Below, one piece after another: positions 8,273-16,655 of a stretch of DNA of 64,000 bases. The notes below the pieces were generated by a model that did not search any database, had not been told where the DNA came from, and saw only the letters and a program-made list of their open reading frames with translations. Location of the stretch: contig JAFAMD010000001.1 in the NCBI GenBank assembly GCA_019233755.1, positions 33,471-97,470 on the forward strand, read 5' to 3'. The DNA is from Acidobacteriaceae bacterium (lineage in GTDB: Bacteria > Acidobacteriota > Terriglobia > Bryobacterales > Bryobacteraceae). Positions within the stretch are counted from its first letter, which is position 1, and each line of letters opens with the position of its first letter. Made by a program: the position numbers and the translations under genes.

Positions 8273-8428
8273 ATGTCCGGCAAAGAGCCGCCAATTCAGC
8301 GCCGCTCGATAACTGCGGTTTTTTGTCCAGTTTGCGCGAAGTGCCAGGCCAGATACTTTCCGACTTTCACCACTCCCGGTGATGACGTCCGTTTAGTTCT
8401 CGGTAAACATGGTTATAGGGTCCTCTGA
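8273..8428 (+). CDS. Possible 51-aa CxxCxxC mini-protein
   Basis: A short frame starting at ATG 8273 with a strong Shine-Dalgarno GGGAGG (8261-8266) 6 nt upstream and ending at TGA 8426-8428. The product would contain FCPVCAKCQARY, that is Cys18, Cys21 and Cys24 in CxxCxxC spacing, flanked by basic residues. Three closely spaced cysteines suggest a metal or Fe-S site, but a fourth ligand is not obvious. No family is recognised. The good ribosome-binding site is the main argument that it is translated; it could still be chance in a 480-bp gap. Confidence 0.35.
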   Translation: MSGKEPPIQRRSITAVFCPVCAKCQARYFPTFTTPGDDVRLVLGKHGYRVL

Positions 8429-8599
8429 ATCGCAGCCGTATGGCTCAGCTGCTTTGGGCGCTGAAATGCCTTGATGGCCGCCGAGCCGCGGTGGAAGCAC
8501 TGGCAACCAAAGCTGCGGAGTAGCGCGCTGACGCGCCTTTAGTCGAATCAGCGATTACAGAATTGCGACCCCCCCGGAACGGGAGACAAGCATCAGATT

Positions 8600-8605
8600 T
8601 ATAAT
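8600..8605 (+). promoter_or_regulatory. TATAAT -10 element placed for a leaderless transcript
   Basis: A consensus -10 hexamer ends 7 nt before the ATG at 8613, so transcription would begin at or next to the start codon. No Shine-Dalgarno sequence lies in the short space and no good -35 hexamer is seen at 16-18 bp. Confidence 0.5.
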
Positions 8606-8612
8606 CGCGCCG

Positions 8613-9851
8613 ATGGGCAGTCCTGCTTCTTCAAATTGGACGGAGGAAATAACGCTCGGCGGGAATCGAGATGCCTCCTACCTCCGCCTTCATCATGTCC
8701 CTGTTTTCGTTCGCGATCAGGACCGAAGCCTGCGGTTCTATTCGGAGCAGCTCGGATTTAGGCTGATCGTTGATTATCACTTTGCGGAGCACGGTCGCTT
8801 CGTTCTGATTTCGCCTCCGGATGGCAGCGCACTGCTGGCATTGATCGCGCCCAAACCTGACTCGGAAGAATATAAGCTGATCGGTCATTCTGGGCAATGT
8901 GCGGTTTTTGTCACGGACGACGTAACCGCCAACTTCCACACCTGGCGTGATCGTGGCGTCCGCTTTCATCACCCACCTCAGAAAGGCACATGGGGTGGAG
9001 TCTTCACCGTTTTTGACGATTTGGACGGAAACTCCTTTGTCCTGGCGGGATGGGACGACATTACTCGAGAAGTCGAAACACAACGCCGCGCGATAGCCGA
9101 GAAGCTGGAAGCAGAACGCCGTGCTCTCCAAGAGCTGGAAATTGCAAAACAGGTGCAGGCAAGGCTCTTTCCTCAAACAGCGCCGTCTCTCAAGACGCTC
9201 ACATATGCGGGCACTTGCATTCAAGCTCGCGAAGTGGGCGGCGATTACTACGATTTCGTGAAGCTGGATCAGGACCGGCTTGGGCTGGTCATCGGCGACG
9301 TGTCAGGGAAAGGAATCGCTGCCGCTCTTTTGATGGCCAATCTACAGGCGAACCTGCGGAGCCAGTTCGCAACAGCTCTAGATAAGCCGTGCCGGTTCTT
9401 GCAATCAGTGAACCAGCTCTTTTACGAGAACACTACCGACAGCATCTACGCCACGCTCTTCTTTGCCGAATACGACGACAAAACGCAGCGAGTTCGCTAT
9501 GCAAATTGCGGCCATCTCTCTGCCCTGCTTCTCCGGAACGACCGAACTCTTGAGCGGCTTGAATCGACTTGTACAGTCCTGGGATTGTTCAAAGAATGGG
9601 ATTGTGCCATACGGGAAAGGACGCTCTTAGGCGGAGACACCCTCGTGCTCTACACCGATGGCGTGACTGAATCATTCAATGGTCAAGGAGAAGAGTTCGG
9701 GGAACAGCGCCTCATCGAAGCGCTTCAGCGGCACGATCAACTGGATGCACAGGCTTTAGTCGCAGCACTTGTCGACGAAGTTCGCGAGTTCAGCACACGC
9801 GAACAGCAAGACGACATCACGCTGATAGTTGCGAAATGCGGAGTTAATTAG
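8613..9851 (+). CDS. VOC domain fused to SpoIIE/RsbU-type PP2C phosphatase
   Basis: A 412-aa soluble protein in two parts. Residues about 25-150 are a glyoxalase/bleomycin-resistance (VOC) module (LHHVPVFVRDQDRSLRFYSEQLGF, ending FDDLDGNSFVLAGW). A charged helical linker (about 152-180) leads to a SpoIIE phosphatase domain: ELEIAKQVQARLFP, the metal-binding GGDYYDF, IGDVSGKG, LYTDGVTE and the terminal QQDDITLI. SpoIIE/RsbU enzymes dephosphorylate anti-sigma-factor antagonists. Using a VOC module as the sensory input is unusual compared with PAS, GAF or response-regulator inputs. No anti-sigma or STAS gene is adjacent, so the partner is unknown. Confidence 0.88.
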   Translation: MGSPASSNWTEEITLGGNRDASYLRLHHVPVFVRDQDRSLRFYSEQLGFRLIVDYHFAEHGRFVLISPPDGSALLALIAPKPDSEEYKLIGHSGQCAVFVTDDVTANFHTWRDRGVRFHHPPQKGTWGGVFTVFDDLDGNSFVLAGWDDITREVETQRRAIAEKLEAERRALQELEIAKQVQARLFPQTAPSLKTLTYAGTCIQAREVGGDYYDFVKLDQDRLGLVIGDVSGKGIAAALLMANLQANLRSQFATALDKPCRFLQSVNQLFYENTTDSIYATLFFAEYDDKTQRVRYANCGHLSALLLRNDRTLERLESTCTVLGLFKEWDCAIRERTLLGGDTLVLYTDGVTESFNGQGEEFGEQRLIEALQRHDQLDAQALVAALVDEVREFSTREQQDDITLIVAKCGVN

Positions 9852-9933
9852 CAGCGGTCACGATTCTGCTACTCGTTCGGAGACGATCCAAAGGGATTAA
9901 TCTTCTCCATGGCTGAAGAATCATCGCCTCAGC

Positions 9934-11178
9934 TTAATCTTCTAGCACCGCGAGCTCGACCTCAGCGCCTGTTGCGCTCAGCTTCACACCTTCCCAACGT
10001 GCCACAACCGCTGTCGCTACGCAGTTGCCCAACACGTTCACTGAAGTCCGGCACATGTCCATGAGCGCATCTACTCCGAGTACTAGCGTGACCCCTTCGA
10101 GCGGCAGGTGAAACGTGCCAAGCGTGCCAGCCAGAATCACCAGAGCGGCGCGAGGTACGGCTGCCGCTCCTTTGCTCGTGAGCATCAGCGTCAGCATCAT
10201 CGCGATTTGCGTGCTGAGCGGCATGTGAACGCCGGCTGCTTGCGCCACGAATAGAGATGCCACGGAAAGATACAGCGTTGATCCGTCGAGATTGAAGCTG
10301 TAGCCGGTTGGAAGCACGAAGCCGACGATGTGTTTCGGAACTCCAAAGCGCTCCATGTTCTCGAGCGCGAGCGGAAGAGCGGCCTCGCTCGATGCGGTGG
10401 AAAACGCCAGCAGGAATGGTTGTCTCGCGGCCCGGAAGAACCGGCCTACCGGTACCCGCGCGATGGCCAGCGCCGAGCCAAGCACCAGAATGACAAACAG
10501 CGCCTGCGCCAGATAAAGGGTACCGATCAGCTTGCCGAGCCCGAACAGCACGCTCGCACCCTTAGATCCGACAGTCACTGCAATGGCCGCGCCCACCCCG
10601 AAAGGCGCCGTGTACATTACATATTTCGAGTAGCGAAACATTACTTCTGCTACGGAGCCCGAGAAGTCGATCACCGGTTGAGCCTTGGCGCCCACGGCCG
10701 AACAGGCAGCTCCAAACAGGAAGAAGAACACCACCATCTGCAGCACGTCGTTTTGGGCGAGCGATTCGAAAACGTTGCTGGGGACGGCGTGCTCCAGAAC
10801 AGTGCTCAATGAAACCGGTTTCGATAGAGCGGGCAGGGCAGCGCCATTCTCTCCTGCCAAGCTCAAACGGGCGCCCGGCTGCATCACGTTCACGATCACC
10901 AGGCCGATCACGAGTGCGAGAGTGGTCGCCAGCTCGAAGTAAGTGATAGCTTTCAGAGCGATGCGCCCCATCGTTCTCAGTTCGCCGGCGGAAGCGATTC
11001 CGTAGACCAGGGTTCCGAACAGCAATGGTCCGACAATCGACTTGATCAACCGGAGGAAGATGTTACTCACGGGCGCAAGATCGCGCGCGAAGCCGGGGAA
11101 AAAGACTCCGATGAGTATGCCCGCAACCAGGGCAATCAGAATCCAGGCTGTCAGCGATAGCTTTTTCAGCCGTTTCAT
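9934..11178 (-). CDS. Dicarboxylate/amino acid:cation symporter (DAACS family)
   Basis: A 414-aa integral membrane transporter of the GltP/DctA/GltPh family, importing dicarboxylates or acidic amino acids with Na+ or H+. About eight hydrophobic segments are visible from the N-terminal LTAWILIALVAGILIG onward. The re-entrant loop signature is present (the serine-containing STASSEAALPLALENM, then GYSFNLDGSTLY) and the second hairpin TSKGAAAVPRAALVILAGTL precedes GVDALMDMCRTSVNVLGN, which holds the substrate-binding Asp/Arg/Asn positions. It is the last gene of the xseB-to-symporter cluster, 33 bp after nadK. Substrate not determinable from sequence. Confidence 0.92.
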   Translation of the reverse strand: MKRLKKLSLTAWILIALVAGILIGVFFPGFARDLAPVSNIFLRLIKSIVGPLLFGTLVYGIASAGELRTMGRIALKAITYFELATTLALVIGLVIVNVMQPGARLSLAGENGAALPALSKPVSLSTVLEHAVPSNVFESLAQNDVLQMVVFFFLFGAACSAVGAKAQPVIDFSGSVAEVMFRYSKYVMYTAPFGVGAAIAVTVGSKGASVLFGLGKLIGTLYLAQALFVILVLGSALAIARVPVGRFFRAARQPFLLAFSTASSEAALPLALENMERFGVPKHIVGFVLPTGYSFNLDGSTLYLSVASLFVAQAAGVHMPLSTQIAMMLTLMLTSKGAAAVPRAALVILAGTLGTFHLPLEGVTLVLGVDALMDMCRTSVNVLGNCVATAVVARWEGVKLSATGAEVELAVLED

Positions 11179-11211
11179 TACGTATCTATTGTTTCTATCG
11201 TTTTGCCGTTT

Positions 11212-12072
11212 CTATCGTTCTCCCCATTTGAGCTTTTCCCTGAGTACATCGAAGAAAAGAATCTTTGGCGGGCGAATCAACTGGATCGTCTTCGGGGACG
11301 AACGGCAGATAACGGTGTCGCCTTTTGAAAGAGGTTCTCCTACCTGGCCGTCAATCGTCAAGTAAGGGCCTTCGTCCCCTTGAATAAAGATTTGAATAAT
11401 ACTGGTGTCCGGCACAATTACAGGCCGGTTCGTGAGCATATGTGGGCAGATCGGCGTGATACAGAGTGCGCTCACAGAGGGGAAAACGACCGGCCCTCCT
11501 GCCGACAGCGAGTACGCTGTGGAACCCGTAGGCGTCGAAACAATCAAACCATCTGCTCGATAAGCGGCTACAAAGTGGTCGTCGACGCAGGTATCGAGGT
11601 CGATCATGCGTGCCAGTTGCGACTTTGTGATCACCACATCGTTCAGTGCGGAGTAGCTTGCAATCGACTCCCCGTTCCGCACGAGTTCGCAATCCACCAT
11701 GCGCCGTACGCCGATCTCGTGCTCTCCGCGGAGCGCCCGCTCCAGTTCGGGATAAAGATCCTCCACCCGAATCGCGGTGAGGAACCCGAGGCGCCCCAGG
11801 TTCACGGCGAACAGCGGGATGTCCAGTCCGGCAACCACGCGCGCTCCCGAGAGCAGAGTGCCGTCGCCGCCGAGGACGATGATGAGGTCGGTGCCGTGGG
11901 GCAAATCCTCTCTAGAGAAGAACGGGCCGCCGCCCGCGTACACGGCGGTGTGGCGGTCGTAGCGATACTCGATTCCGCGTTCTATCAGCCAGGTGAGAAG
12001 TCCGGAAACAATAGGGGCTGCTTCCGCCAAATTCGGTTTTGAGATGATTCCGACAATTTTTATCTGCCGCAT
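11212..12072 (-). CDS. nadK: NAD kinase
   Basis: A 286-aa cytosolic enzyme phosphorylating NAD to NADP. The catalytic LGGDGTLL motif follows the DLIIV strand near residue 67, then NLGRLGFLT, the ALNDVVI segment with the conserved Asn-Asp, and the glycine-rich PTGSTAYSLSAGGP that binds NAD. The C-terminal domain of alternating strands is complete. It starts with RQIKIVGIISKPNL, the usual N-terminus. It lies 53 bp after tlyA, a very common nadK neighbour in bacteria, which supports both calls. Confidence 0.95.
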   Translation of the reverse strand: MRQIKIVGIISKPNLAEAAPIVSGLLTWLIERGIEYRYDRHTAVYAGGGPFFSREDLPHGTDLIIVLGGDGTLLSGARVVAGLDIPLFAVNLGRLGFLTAIRVEDLYPELERALRGEHEIGVRRMVDCELVRNGESIASYSALNDVVITKSQLARMIDLDTCVDDHFVAAYRADGLIVSTPTGSTAYSLSAGGPVVFPSVSALCITPICPHMLTNRPVIVPDTSIIQIFIQGDEGPYLTIDGQVGEPLSKGDTVICRSSPKTIQLIRPPKILFFDVLREKLKWGER

Positions 12073-12125
12073 GCGTCGCGTTCGGTGCCAACAACAGAGT
12101 AACGCGACTACTCTTTACAAGTGGC

Positions 12126-12896
12126 TTAAGCCCCTGTTGTGAGTTTGCGGGCGTGCAATAAGAATTCCCTGTTGCCCTCGGCACCCAGTATCGGACTGTC
12201 GGCGATGGCTGTGACAAATCCCGCGGCGTGCAAGGCGCCGGCCACCTTCTCGCACGCAAATTGGTGGGCCGCGGGATCCCGCACGATTCCGCCGCTGCCT
12301 ACCGCCTCGCGGCCCGCTTCGAACTGGGGCTTCACAAGAATGATCCAGTCGCCGTCAGAAGCAAGTAACGGCGCCAAAGCGGGAATCAACAGGGTAACGG
12401 AAATGAAGCTGACATCGCACGCTATCAAGTCCGCCTCTTCGCCAATTTTGTCGAAGGTCAAGTGCCGGGAATTGACATGCTCGTGAAGAACCACCCGCGG
12501 GTCGGTCCGCAGCTTCCAGTCAATCTGTCCGGCACCGGTATCCACTGCGTGAACTCGCAGCGCGCCATGCTGCAGCAGGCAGTCAGTGAAACCGCCCGTC
12601 GAAGCGCCGATGTCGAGACAGACCTTGCCGCCTGCGGAGATATGGAACCGTTCGAGCGCAGCCTCCAGCTTGAGCCCGCCGCGGCTGACGTATTTCAGAG
12701 GTTGCTCCACGCTGATGCGGCTACCGGCATCCACCGGACGCCCGGGCTTGTCGGCCCTTTGGTTATCCACTGTCACCTTGCCGGCCAGAATCAGGGCCTG
12801 GGCCTTCTCACGCGATTCCACAAGCTGGCGTTCCACCAGCGCCACATCCAACCGCTGTTTGTTTGATCTGCCCGCAGCTTTCGGCGCAGGAGGCAA
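12126..12896 (-). CDS. tlyA: TlyA-family rRNA 2'-O-methyltransferase
   Basis: A 256-aa protein in which an N-terminal S4 RNA-binding domain (QRLDVALVERQLVESREKA...) is followed by an FtsJ-type SAM methyltransferase domain with motif I DIGASTGGFTD, the DVSFIS strand and VKPQFEAG. TlyA enzymes 2'-O-methylate cytidines in rRNA; older annotations call them hemolysin A. The frame continues upstream into the prenyl synthase gene, but S4 homology starts only near residue 60 of that long frame. I therefore take the TTG at 12896, which sits 5 nt beyond the prenyl synthase stop and has AAAGG about 9 nt upstream. Confidence 0.88.
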   Translation of the reverse strand: MPPAPKAAGRSNKQRLDVALVERQLVESREKAQALILAGKVTVDNQRADKPGRPVDAGSRISVEQPLKYVSRGGLKLEAALERFHISAGGKVCLDIGASTGGFTDCLLQHGALRVHAVDTGAGQIDWKLRTDPRVVLHEHVNSRHLTFDKIGEEADLIACDVSFISVTLLIPALAPLLASDGDWIILVKPQFEAGREAVGSGGIVRDPAAHQFACEKVAGALHAAGFVTAIADSPILGAEGNREFLLHARKLTTGA

Positions 12897-12900
12897 ATGG

Positions 12901-13803
12901 TCAGGCCTTTCGTTGCACGACGAAATCGGCGATCTGGCGCAACCGGTCGGCACGGTCGTCGAAGATTCGCAGCGCGGCGTGCGCGGCCAGACGCTCCTTT
13001 TCGGCCATTTCGCGAGAGCGTTCCAGCCCATATACGGCAGGAAACGTCACTTTTCGCTGCGCCTGATCTTTGCCGGCCGTTTTGCCCAGAGACTCTGACG
13101 GTTCCTCCACGTCCAGAACGTCATCGATGATCTGGAACGCCAGGCCGATGTGCTCGCCATACTCCGAGATCGCGGCAAGTTCCTGGTGGCGGGCGCCTGC
13201 GTAGATTGCGCCCATTCGGACACTGGCTCGCAAAAGGGCGCCCGTCTTCGCGCGGTGAATGGATTCAAGCAGTAGCGGCGTGGGATGCTTCCCCTCGCCT
13301 TCGATGTCGTTGACCTGGCCGCCGATCATTCCGCCGCGGGTTCCGGAGGCTCGGGATAATTCTTCCACCAGGCGAATCTTCCGCTCCGCGCCCACGCCCG
13401 GAAGCCGGCTCAAGACTTCAAACGCCAGGGTCAGGAGTGCGTCTCCGGCTAGAATAGCCATGGCATCGCCGAAAACTTTGTGGCAGGTTGGCCTGCCGCG
13501 GCGCAAGTCGTCATTATCTAGCGCAGGCAGATCGTCGTGGATCAACGAATAAGTGTGGATCAGTTCCAGTGTCGCGGCGGCGTTCTCCACGCCGTCGGGC
13601 GCATCAGACACGGCCCGTGCAGCGGCAATGGCCAGCACCGGACGGATGCGCTTTCCACCGGCAAACAAGCTGTAACGCATCGCACGATGAATGATGCCAG
13701 GGTCCACGTTTTCGGCCGGCACCCATTCGTTCAGTACACGATCCACTACCAGAACCTGCTCAGCAAGATACTCTTGCAGACTGCTTTGTTCTACGCTCGT
13801 CAT
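12901..13803 (-). CDS. ispA: Polyprenyl (farnesyl/geranylgeranyl) diphosphate synthase
   Basis: A 300-aa class I trans-prenyltransferase. The first aspartate-rich motif appears in IHDDLPALDNDDLRRGRPT and the second in FQIIDDVLD; the RYSLFAGGKRIRP isopentenyl diphosphate-binding segment is near residue 44. The N-terminus MTSVEQSSLQEYL and overall size match IspA. It overlaps xseB upstream through ATGA and is followed by tlyA, the classical xseB-ispA arrangement (in many genomes continuing to dxs, absent here). Two small residues before the first DD motif are not diagnostic enough to separate a C15 from a C20 product. Confidence 0.93.
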   Translation of the reverse strand: MTSVEQSSLQEYLAEQVLVVDRVLNEWVPAENVDPGIIHRAMRYSLFAGGKRIRPVLAIAAARAVSDAPDGVENAAATLELIHTYSLIHDDLPALDNDDLRRGRPTCHKVFGDAMAILAGDALLTLAFEVLSRLPGVGAERKIRLVEELSRASGTRGGMIGGQVNDIEGEGKHPTPLLLESIHRAKTGALLRASVRMGAIYAGARHQELAAISEYGEHIGLAFQIIDDVLDVEEPSESLGKTAGKDQAQRKVTFPAVYGLERSREMAEKERLAAHAALRIFDDRADRLRQIADFVVQRKA

Positions 13804-14048
13804 TTGCCAGTTCTCTCAGGGTTGAAGGGAACAGCCACAACCTCGGAGCCTTTCTTCATCAGGATTTCTACGCGTGATTCGGCCTCCTCTAATTGCCGCT
13901 TGCACTCCGCGCTGAGCCGCATCCCGGTTTCGAATAGAGCGAGGCTCTGTTCGAGCGGGAGATCGCCCTTTTCGAGCTCCTTGACGATGCGCTCCAACTC
14001 GTCCAGGCTCGCTTCAAAACTCGGTGAGGATGTTTTTTCCTCGGACAT
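13800..14048 (-). CDS. xseB: Exodeoxyribonuclease VII small subunit
   Basis: An 82-aa subunit of the bidirectional single-strand exonuclease VII. The family core is visible: SFEASLDELERIVKELEKGD, then LPLEQSLALFETGMRL and the helix ending EAESRVEIL. I start at the ATG at 14048 (MSEEKTSS) because the frame's 30 upstream codons bear no family similarity and XseB is normally 60-90 aa. The stop overlaps the ispA start (ATGA). The large subunit gene xseA is not in the window. Confidence 0.92.
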   Translation of the reverse strand: MSEEKTSSPSFEASLDELERIVKELEKGDLPLEQSLALFETGMRLSAECKRQLEEAESRVEILMKKGSEVVAVPFNPERTGK

Positions 14049-14269
14049 GCTCCATTGTAACGGTCTTAAGTAGCCGGCCTTACCCTCCGGGTCCTTTCCG
14101 ACGCGCCGCCGGCAATCGGGACGACGGTTTCCTGTCATACGAAGTTTCGATTAAAGTGAATATATGGCGATCCCCGCCAGCACGCGGCCCTCTCTGTTCG
14201 GCTCTGACTAGCAGCAGCGCTCCTGACGGCCCTCCCTGTCCGCCTGCAACCCCCTCATCGAGGTTCTTT

Positions 14270-15619
14270 ATGGTGCTAACGCAGAACGCCGCGTATCCGG
14301 TGCTGCCTTCTTTGGTGACTTCTCTGCCCGGTCCGAAGGCGAAAGAGATCATCGAGCGGGATAACGCGGTCCTCTCACCCTCCTACACGCGCTGCTACCC
14401 GTTCGTCATGAAACGCGGTCGAGGAGCCGTCGTCGAGGACGTGGACGGCAACTATTTTCTCGATTTTGCCGCCGGAATCGCGGTAGTCGCGAGCGGTCAC
14501 TCCCACCCGGCGGTAGTTGCGGCCATCCAAAACCAGGCTGCCGAGTTCCTGCACATGTCCGGCACCGACTTCTATTACGAAAGCATGGTGCGGCTGGCGG
14601 AAAAGTTGGCAGCTTTGACGCCCGGCGATGTGCCGCGCCGTGTGTACTTCGGCAATTCCGGTGCTGAAGCAGTGGAAGCTGCCATCAAGATGGCGCGCTA
14701 TAACACCGGGCGGGATAAGTTCATTGCCTTCTTGGGCGGTTTCCATGGCCGCACGATGGGAGCCCTTTCTCTCACCGGCAGCAAGATTACCCAGCGTCGC
14801 GGGTTTCATCCGCCGCTTCCGGTGCACCACATCCCCTATGCGTATTGCTATCGCTGTCCGTACGGTAAGCAGCCGGAAACCTGCAGCGTGGAATGCGTGA
14901 AAGTCCTGGAGGAGCAGCTTTTCAAGACCATTCTTCCCGCCGAGGAGGTCGCTGCGATTGTGGTCGAGCCCGTGCAAGGTGAGGGCGGCTACCTGGTTCC
15001 GCCGAAAAAATTCCATGAGGAGCTGCGGCGAATTGCAGATAAATACGGCATACTGCTGGTGCACGATGAAGTGCAAAGCGGCATGGGCAGGACGGGCCGT
15101 ATGTTCGCTTCCGAGCACTTCGAGGTCTCGCCGGATATTGTCACCCTGGCGAAAGGAATCGCCAGCGGCATGCCTCTCTCGGCAACTGTCGCGCGCGCGG
15201 AAGTTATGCAGTGGCCTCCTGGCGCGCACGCTTCCACCTTCGGGGGCAACCCGGTGTCCGTCGCCGCTGCCCTCACCACCATTGAGCTGTTAGAGCAAAC
15301 GCTGGTGGAACACGCCGCCGCGATCGGACGGTACATGTTAGAACGCATGAAATCATGGCCCGCCCGATTCCGTTTTGTGGGAGATGTCCGCGGCCTCGGT
15401 CTCATGATAGGTGTCGAAATCGTCCGCGACCAGGAGACGAAAGAGCGTGCACCCGATCTGCGCGACCGCCTCGAATCCATGGCTTTCGAACGCGGCCTGC
15501 TCATTCTGGGCGCCGGCCAGAATAGCGTTCGCCTGTGCCCGCCGCTCGTAATCTCGCGTGATCAGGCGGACTTCGCGATGGATACACTGGAGCAGTGTCT
15601 GCAGTCTCTGGAACAGTAA
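14270..15619 (+). CDS. Class III aminotransferase (acetylornithine/GABA type)
   Basis: A 449-aa PLP enzyme of the class III family. Landmarks: NSGAEAVEAAIKMAR, FHGRTMGALSLTGSK, the Cys-rich CYRCPYGKQPETCSVEC, VEPVQGEGGY, HDEVQSGMGRTG (PLP-binding Asp) and TLAKGIASGMPLSA with the Schiff-base lysine. This motif set fits the acetyl-ornithine/4-aminobutyrate aminotransferase subgroup; the exact donor is uncertain. The ATG at 14270 is chosen because it follows TCGAGG by 6 nt; the frame is open 246 nt further upstream over the divergent xseB region without homology. The next gene overlaps its end by 25 bp. Confidence 0.88.
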   Translation: MVLTQNAAYPVLPSLVTSLPGPKAKEIIERDNAVLSPSYTRCYPFVMKRGRGAVVEDVDGNYFLDFAAGIAVVASGHSHPAVVAAIQNQAAEFLHMSGTDFYYESMVRLAEKLAALTPGDVPRRVYFGNSGAEAVEAAIKMARYNTGRDKFIAFLGGFHGRTMGALSLTGSKITQRRGFHPPLPVHHIPYAYCYRCPYGKQPETCSVECVKVLEEQLFKTILPAEEVAAIVVEPVQGEGGYLVPPKKFHEELRRIADKYGILLVHDEVQSGMGRTGRMFASEHFEVSPDIVTLAKGIASGMPLSATVARAEVMQWPPGAHASTFGGNPVSVAAALTTIELLEQTLVEHAAAIGRYMLERMKSWPARFRFVGDVRGLGLMIGVEIVRDQETKERAPDLRDRLESMAFERGLLILGAGQNSVRLCPPLVISRDQADFAMDTLEQCLQSLEQ

Positions 15620-16248
15620 GCGCACAGGAGAGCGCGCAAATCGAACACGCGGAGCGTGCGCGCGCAGCGCAACCGCTCCCTGTTCTGGACGTCGGCTGCG
15701 GTATCAACAAATATCCTGGCGCCATCGGCCTTGATCGCAATCCGAACACCCGCGCCGACGTGATCGCTGATCTGGACCAGTTTCCGTTCCCGTTCCGCGA
15801 CAGCTCCTTCCGCGAGCTGCGCGCCATCCACGTCATCGAGCATGTTTCGGACGTGATCCGCGCGCTCGAAGAGTTTCACCGTCTGCTCACGCCCGGGGGC
15901 CTCGCCGTCGTTGTTACGCCTCACTACACCGATTTCAGCTCCTTCTGCGACCCCACCCACCGCTGGCACCTGAACAGCTTTTCTCTGCGCTATTTCGGCG
16001 CAGATAACGGCGGCTACGGCTATTACTCAAAAGCCCGTTTCCGTGAGATTTCCACCCGGGTGAAGTTACTTGCTCTGTGGAGATACCTGGGTTTTGAGTT
16101 TCTGGTCAACCGCTTCCGCTGGTTCCGGCGGTTCTGGGAGTTCTACCTCTGCTATCTCGTCCGAGGCAAGGTTATCGAATGGCAGATCGAGGCGGTGAAG
16201 GACGAGTCGGCTGGTCTTTCCAGCCACATCAATGGATCTGGAAGCTGA
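15595..16248 (+). CDS. Class I SAM-dependent methyltransferase
   Basis: A 217-aa methyltransferase of the Methyltransf_11 type. Motif I is VLDVGCGINKYPGAIGLD, followed by DLDQFPFPFRDSSF, the IHVIEHV acidic/post-I region and LLTPGGLAVVVTP. A C-terminal stretch rich in Trp, Phe and Arg (ALWRYLGFEFLVNRFRWF) suggests membrane or lipid association. Such proteins are frequent in polysaccharide and O-antigen gene sets, but there is no such cluster here. The GTG at 15595 lies inside the preceding gene; a later start is possible. Substrate unknown. Confidence 0.82.
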   Translation: MSAVSGTVSAQESAQIEHAERARAAQPLPVLDVGCGINKYPGAIGLDRNPNTRADVIADLDQFPFPFRDSSFRELRAIHVIEHVSDVIRALEEFHRLLTPGGLAVVVTPHYTDFSSFCDPTHRWHLNSFSLRYFGADNGGYGYYSKARFREISTRVKLLALWRYLGFEFLVNRFRWFRRFWEFYLCYLVRGKVIEWQIEAVKDESAGLSSHINGSGS

Positions 16249-16655
16249 GCGATTCGCTCCGGCAGAAGAAGCAGCGGAACACCCTTTCACACGACGCAGC
16301 GCTCGGCCGCCGGGGCGAAGATCTGGCTCATCGCTATCTTCATCGCGCTGGATTCAAGGTTCTTGCGCGCAATTACCGGCCTGGCGCCGATTCCGAAATA
16401 GATATTGTTGCGCGCGATGGCGAGATTGTCGTTTTCGTCGAAGTAAAATCGCGCACTTCAGCCGAGTTCGGCAGTCCGGACCGCGCGATCGACCCGGAAA
16501 AGCAGCGGCATATCATCCGAGCGGCTCATAGCTGGGCGACCCGGGCCGGCATCGCCTGGAACCAGGTCCGCTTCGACGTGATTTCGATCGTTTTTACTGA
16601 TCCGCCGGCGATTCATCACCATCGCGATGCGTTTTTCGCGGGCCGTGCAATCTGA
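16179..16655 (+). CDS. YraN/UPF0102 family protein
   Basis: A small protein of the UPF0102 family with a restriction-endonuclease-like fold. Visible: LGRRGEDLAHRYL, FKVLARNYR, then the PD-(D/E)XK-like core SEIDIVARDG...FVEVKSR and a C-terminal half with RFDVISI. The family's role is unproven, possibly DNA processing. The longest frame (158 aa) starts 70 bp inside the methyltransferase gene, whereas typical members are 115-130 aa, so translation may begin nearer 16250. Its 3' end overlaps the convergent SRPBCC gene by 62 bp. Confidence 0.82.
   Translation: MADRGGEGRVGWSFQPHQWIWKLSDSLRQKKQRNTLSHDAALGRRGEDLAHRYLHRAGFKVLARNYRPGADSEIDIVARDGEIVVFVEVKSRTSAEFGSPDRAIDPEKQRHIIRAAHSWATRAGIAWNQVRFDVISIVFTDPPAIHHHRDAFFAGRAI

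Larger units (their letters stand above)
8133..8612. other. 480-bp intergenic region with one possible small gene
   Basis: Apart from the 51-codon ORF described separately (8273-8428) and a perfect TATAAT at 8600-8605, I see no coding, RNA or repeat feature here. Longer reading frames on both strands (for example 8044-8382 plus and 8071-8283 minus) have low-complexity composition without recognisable motifs and run into the neighbouring gene. Confidence 0.5.

Noticed and set aside
8044..8382. 112-codon frame after the YmdB gene
   Set aside because: Begins inside ymdB, no Shine-Dalgarno sequence, no recognisable domain; the smaller frame with a good ribosome-binding site was preferred.
12897..13031. 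Long N-terminal extension of tlyA
   Set aside because: These codons overlap the conserved end of the prenyl synthase gene and lie before the S4 domain; TTG 12896 explains the gene better.
14375..15229. 284-codon frame antisense to the class III aminotransferase
   Set aside because: His/Arg-rich with no domain; sense frame has all PLP motifs.
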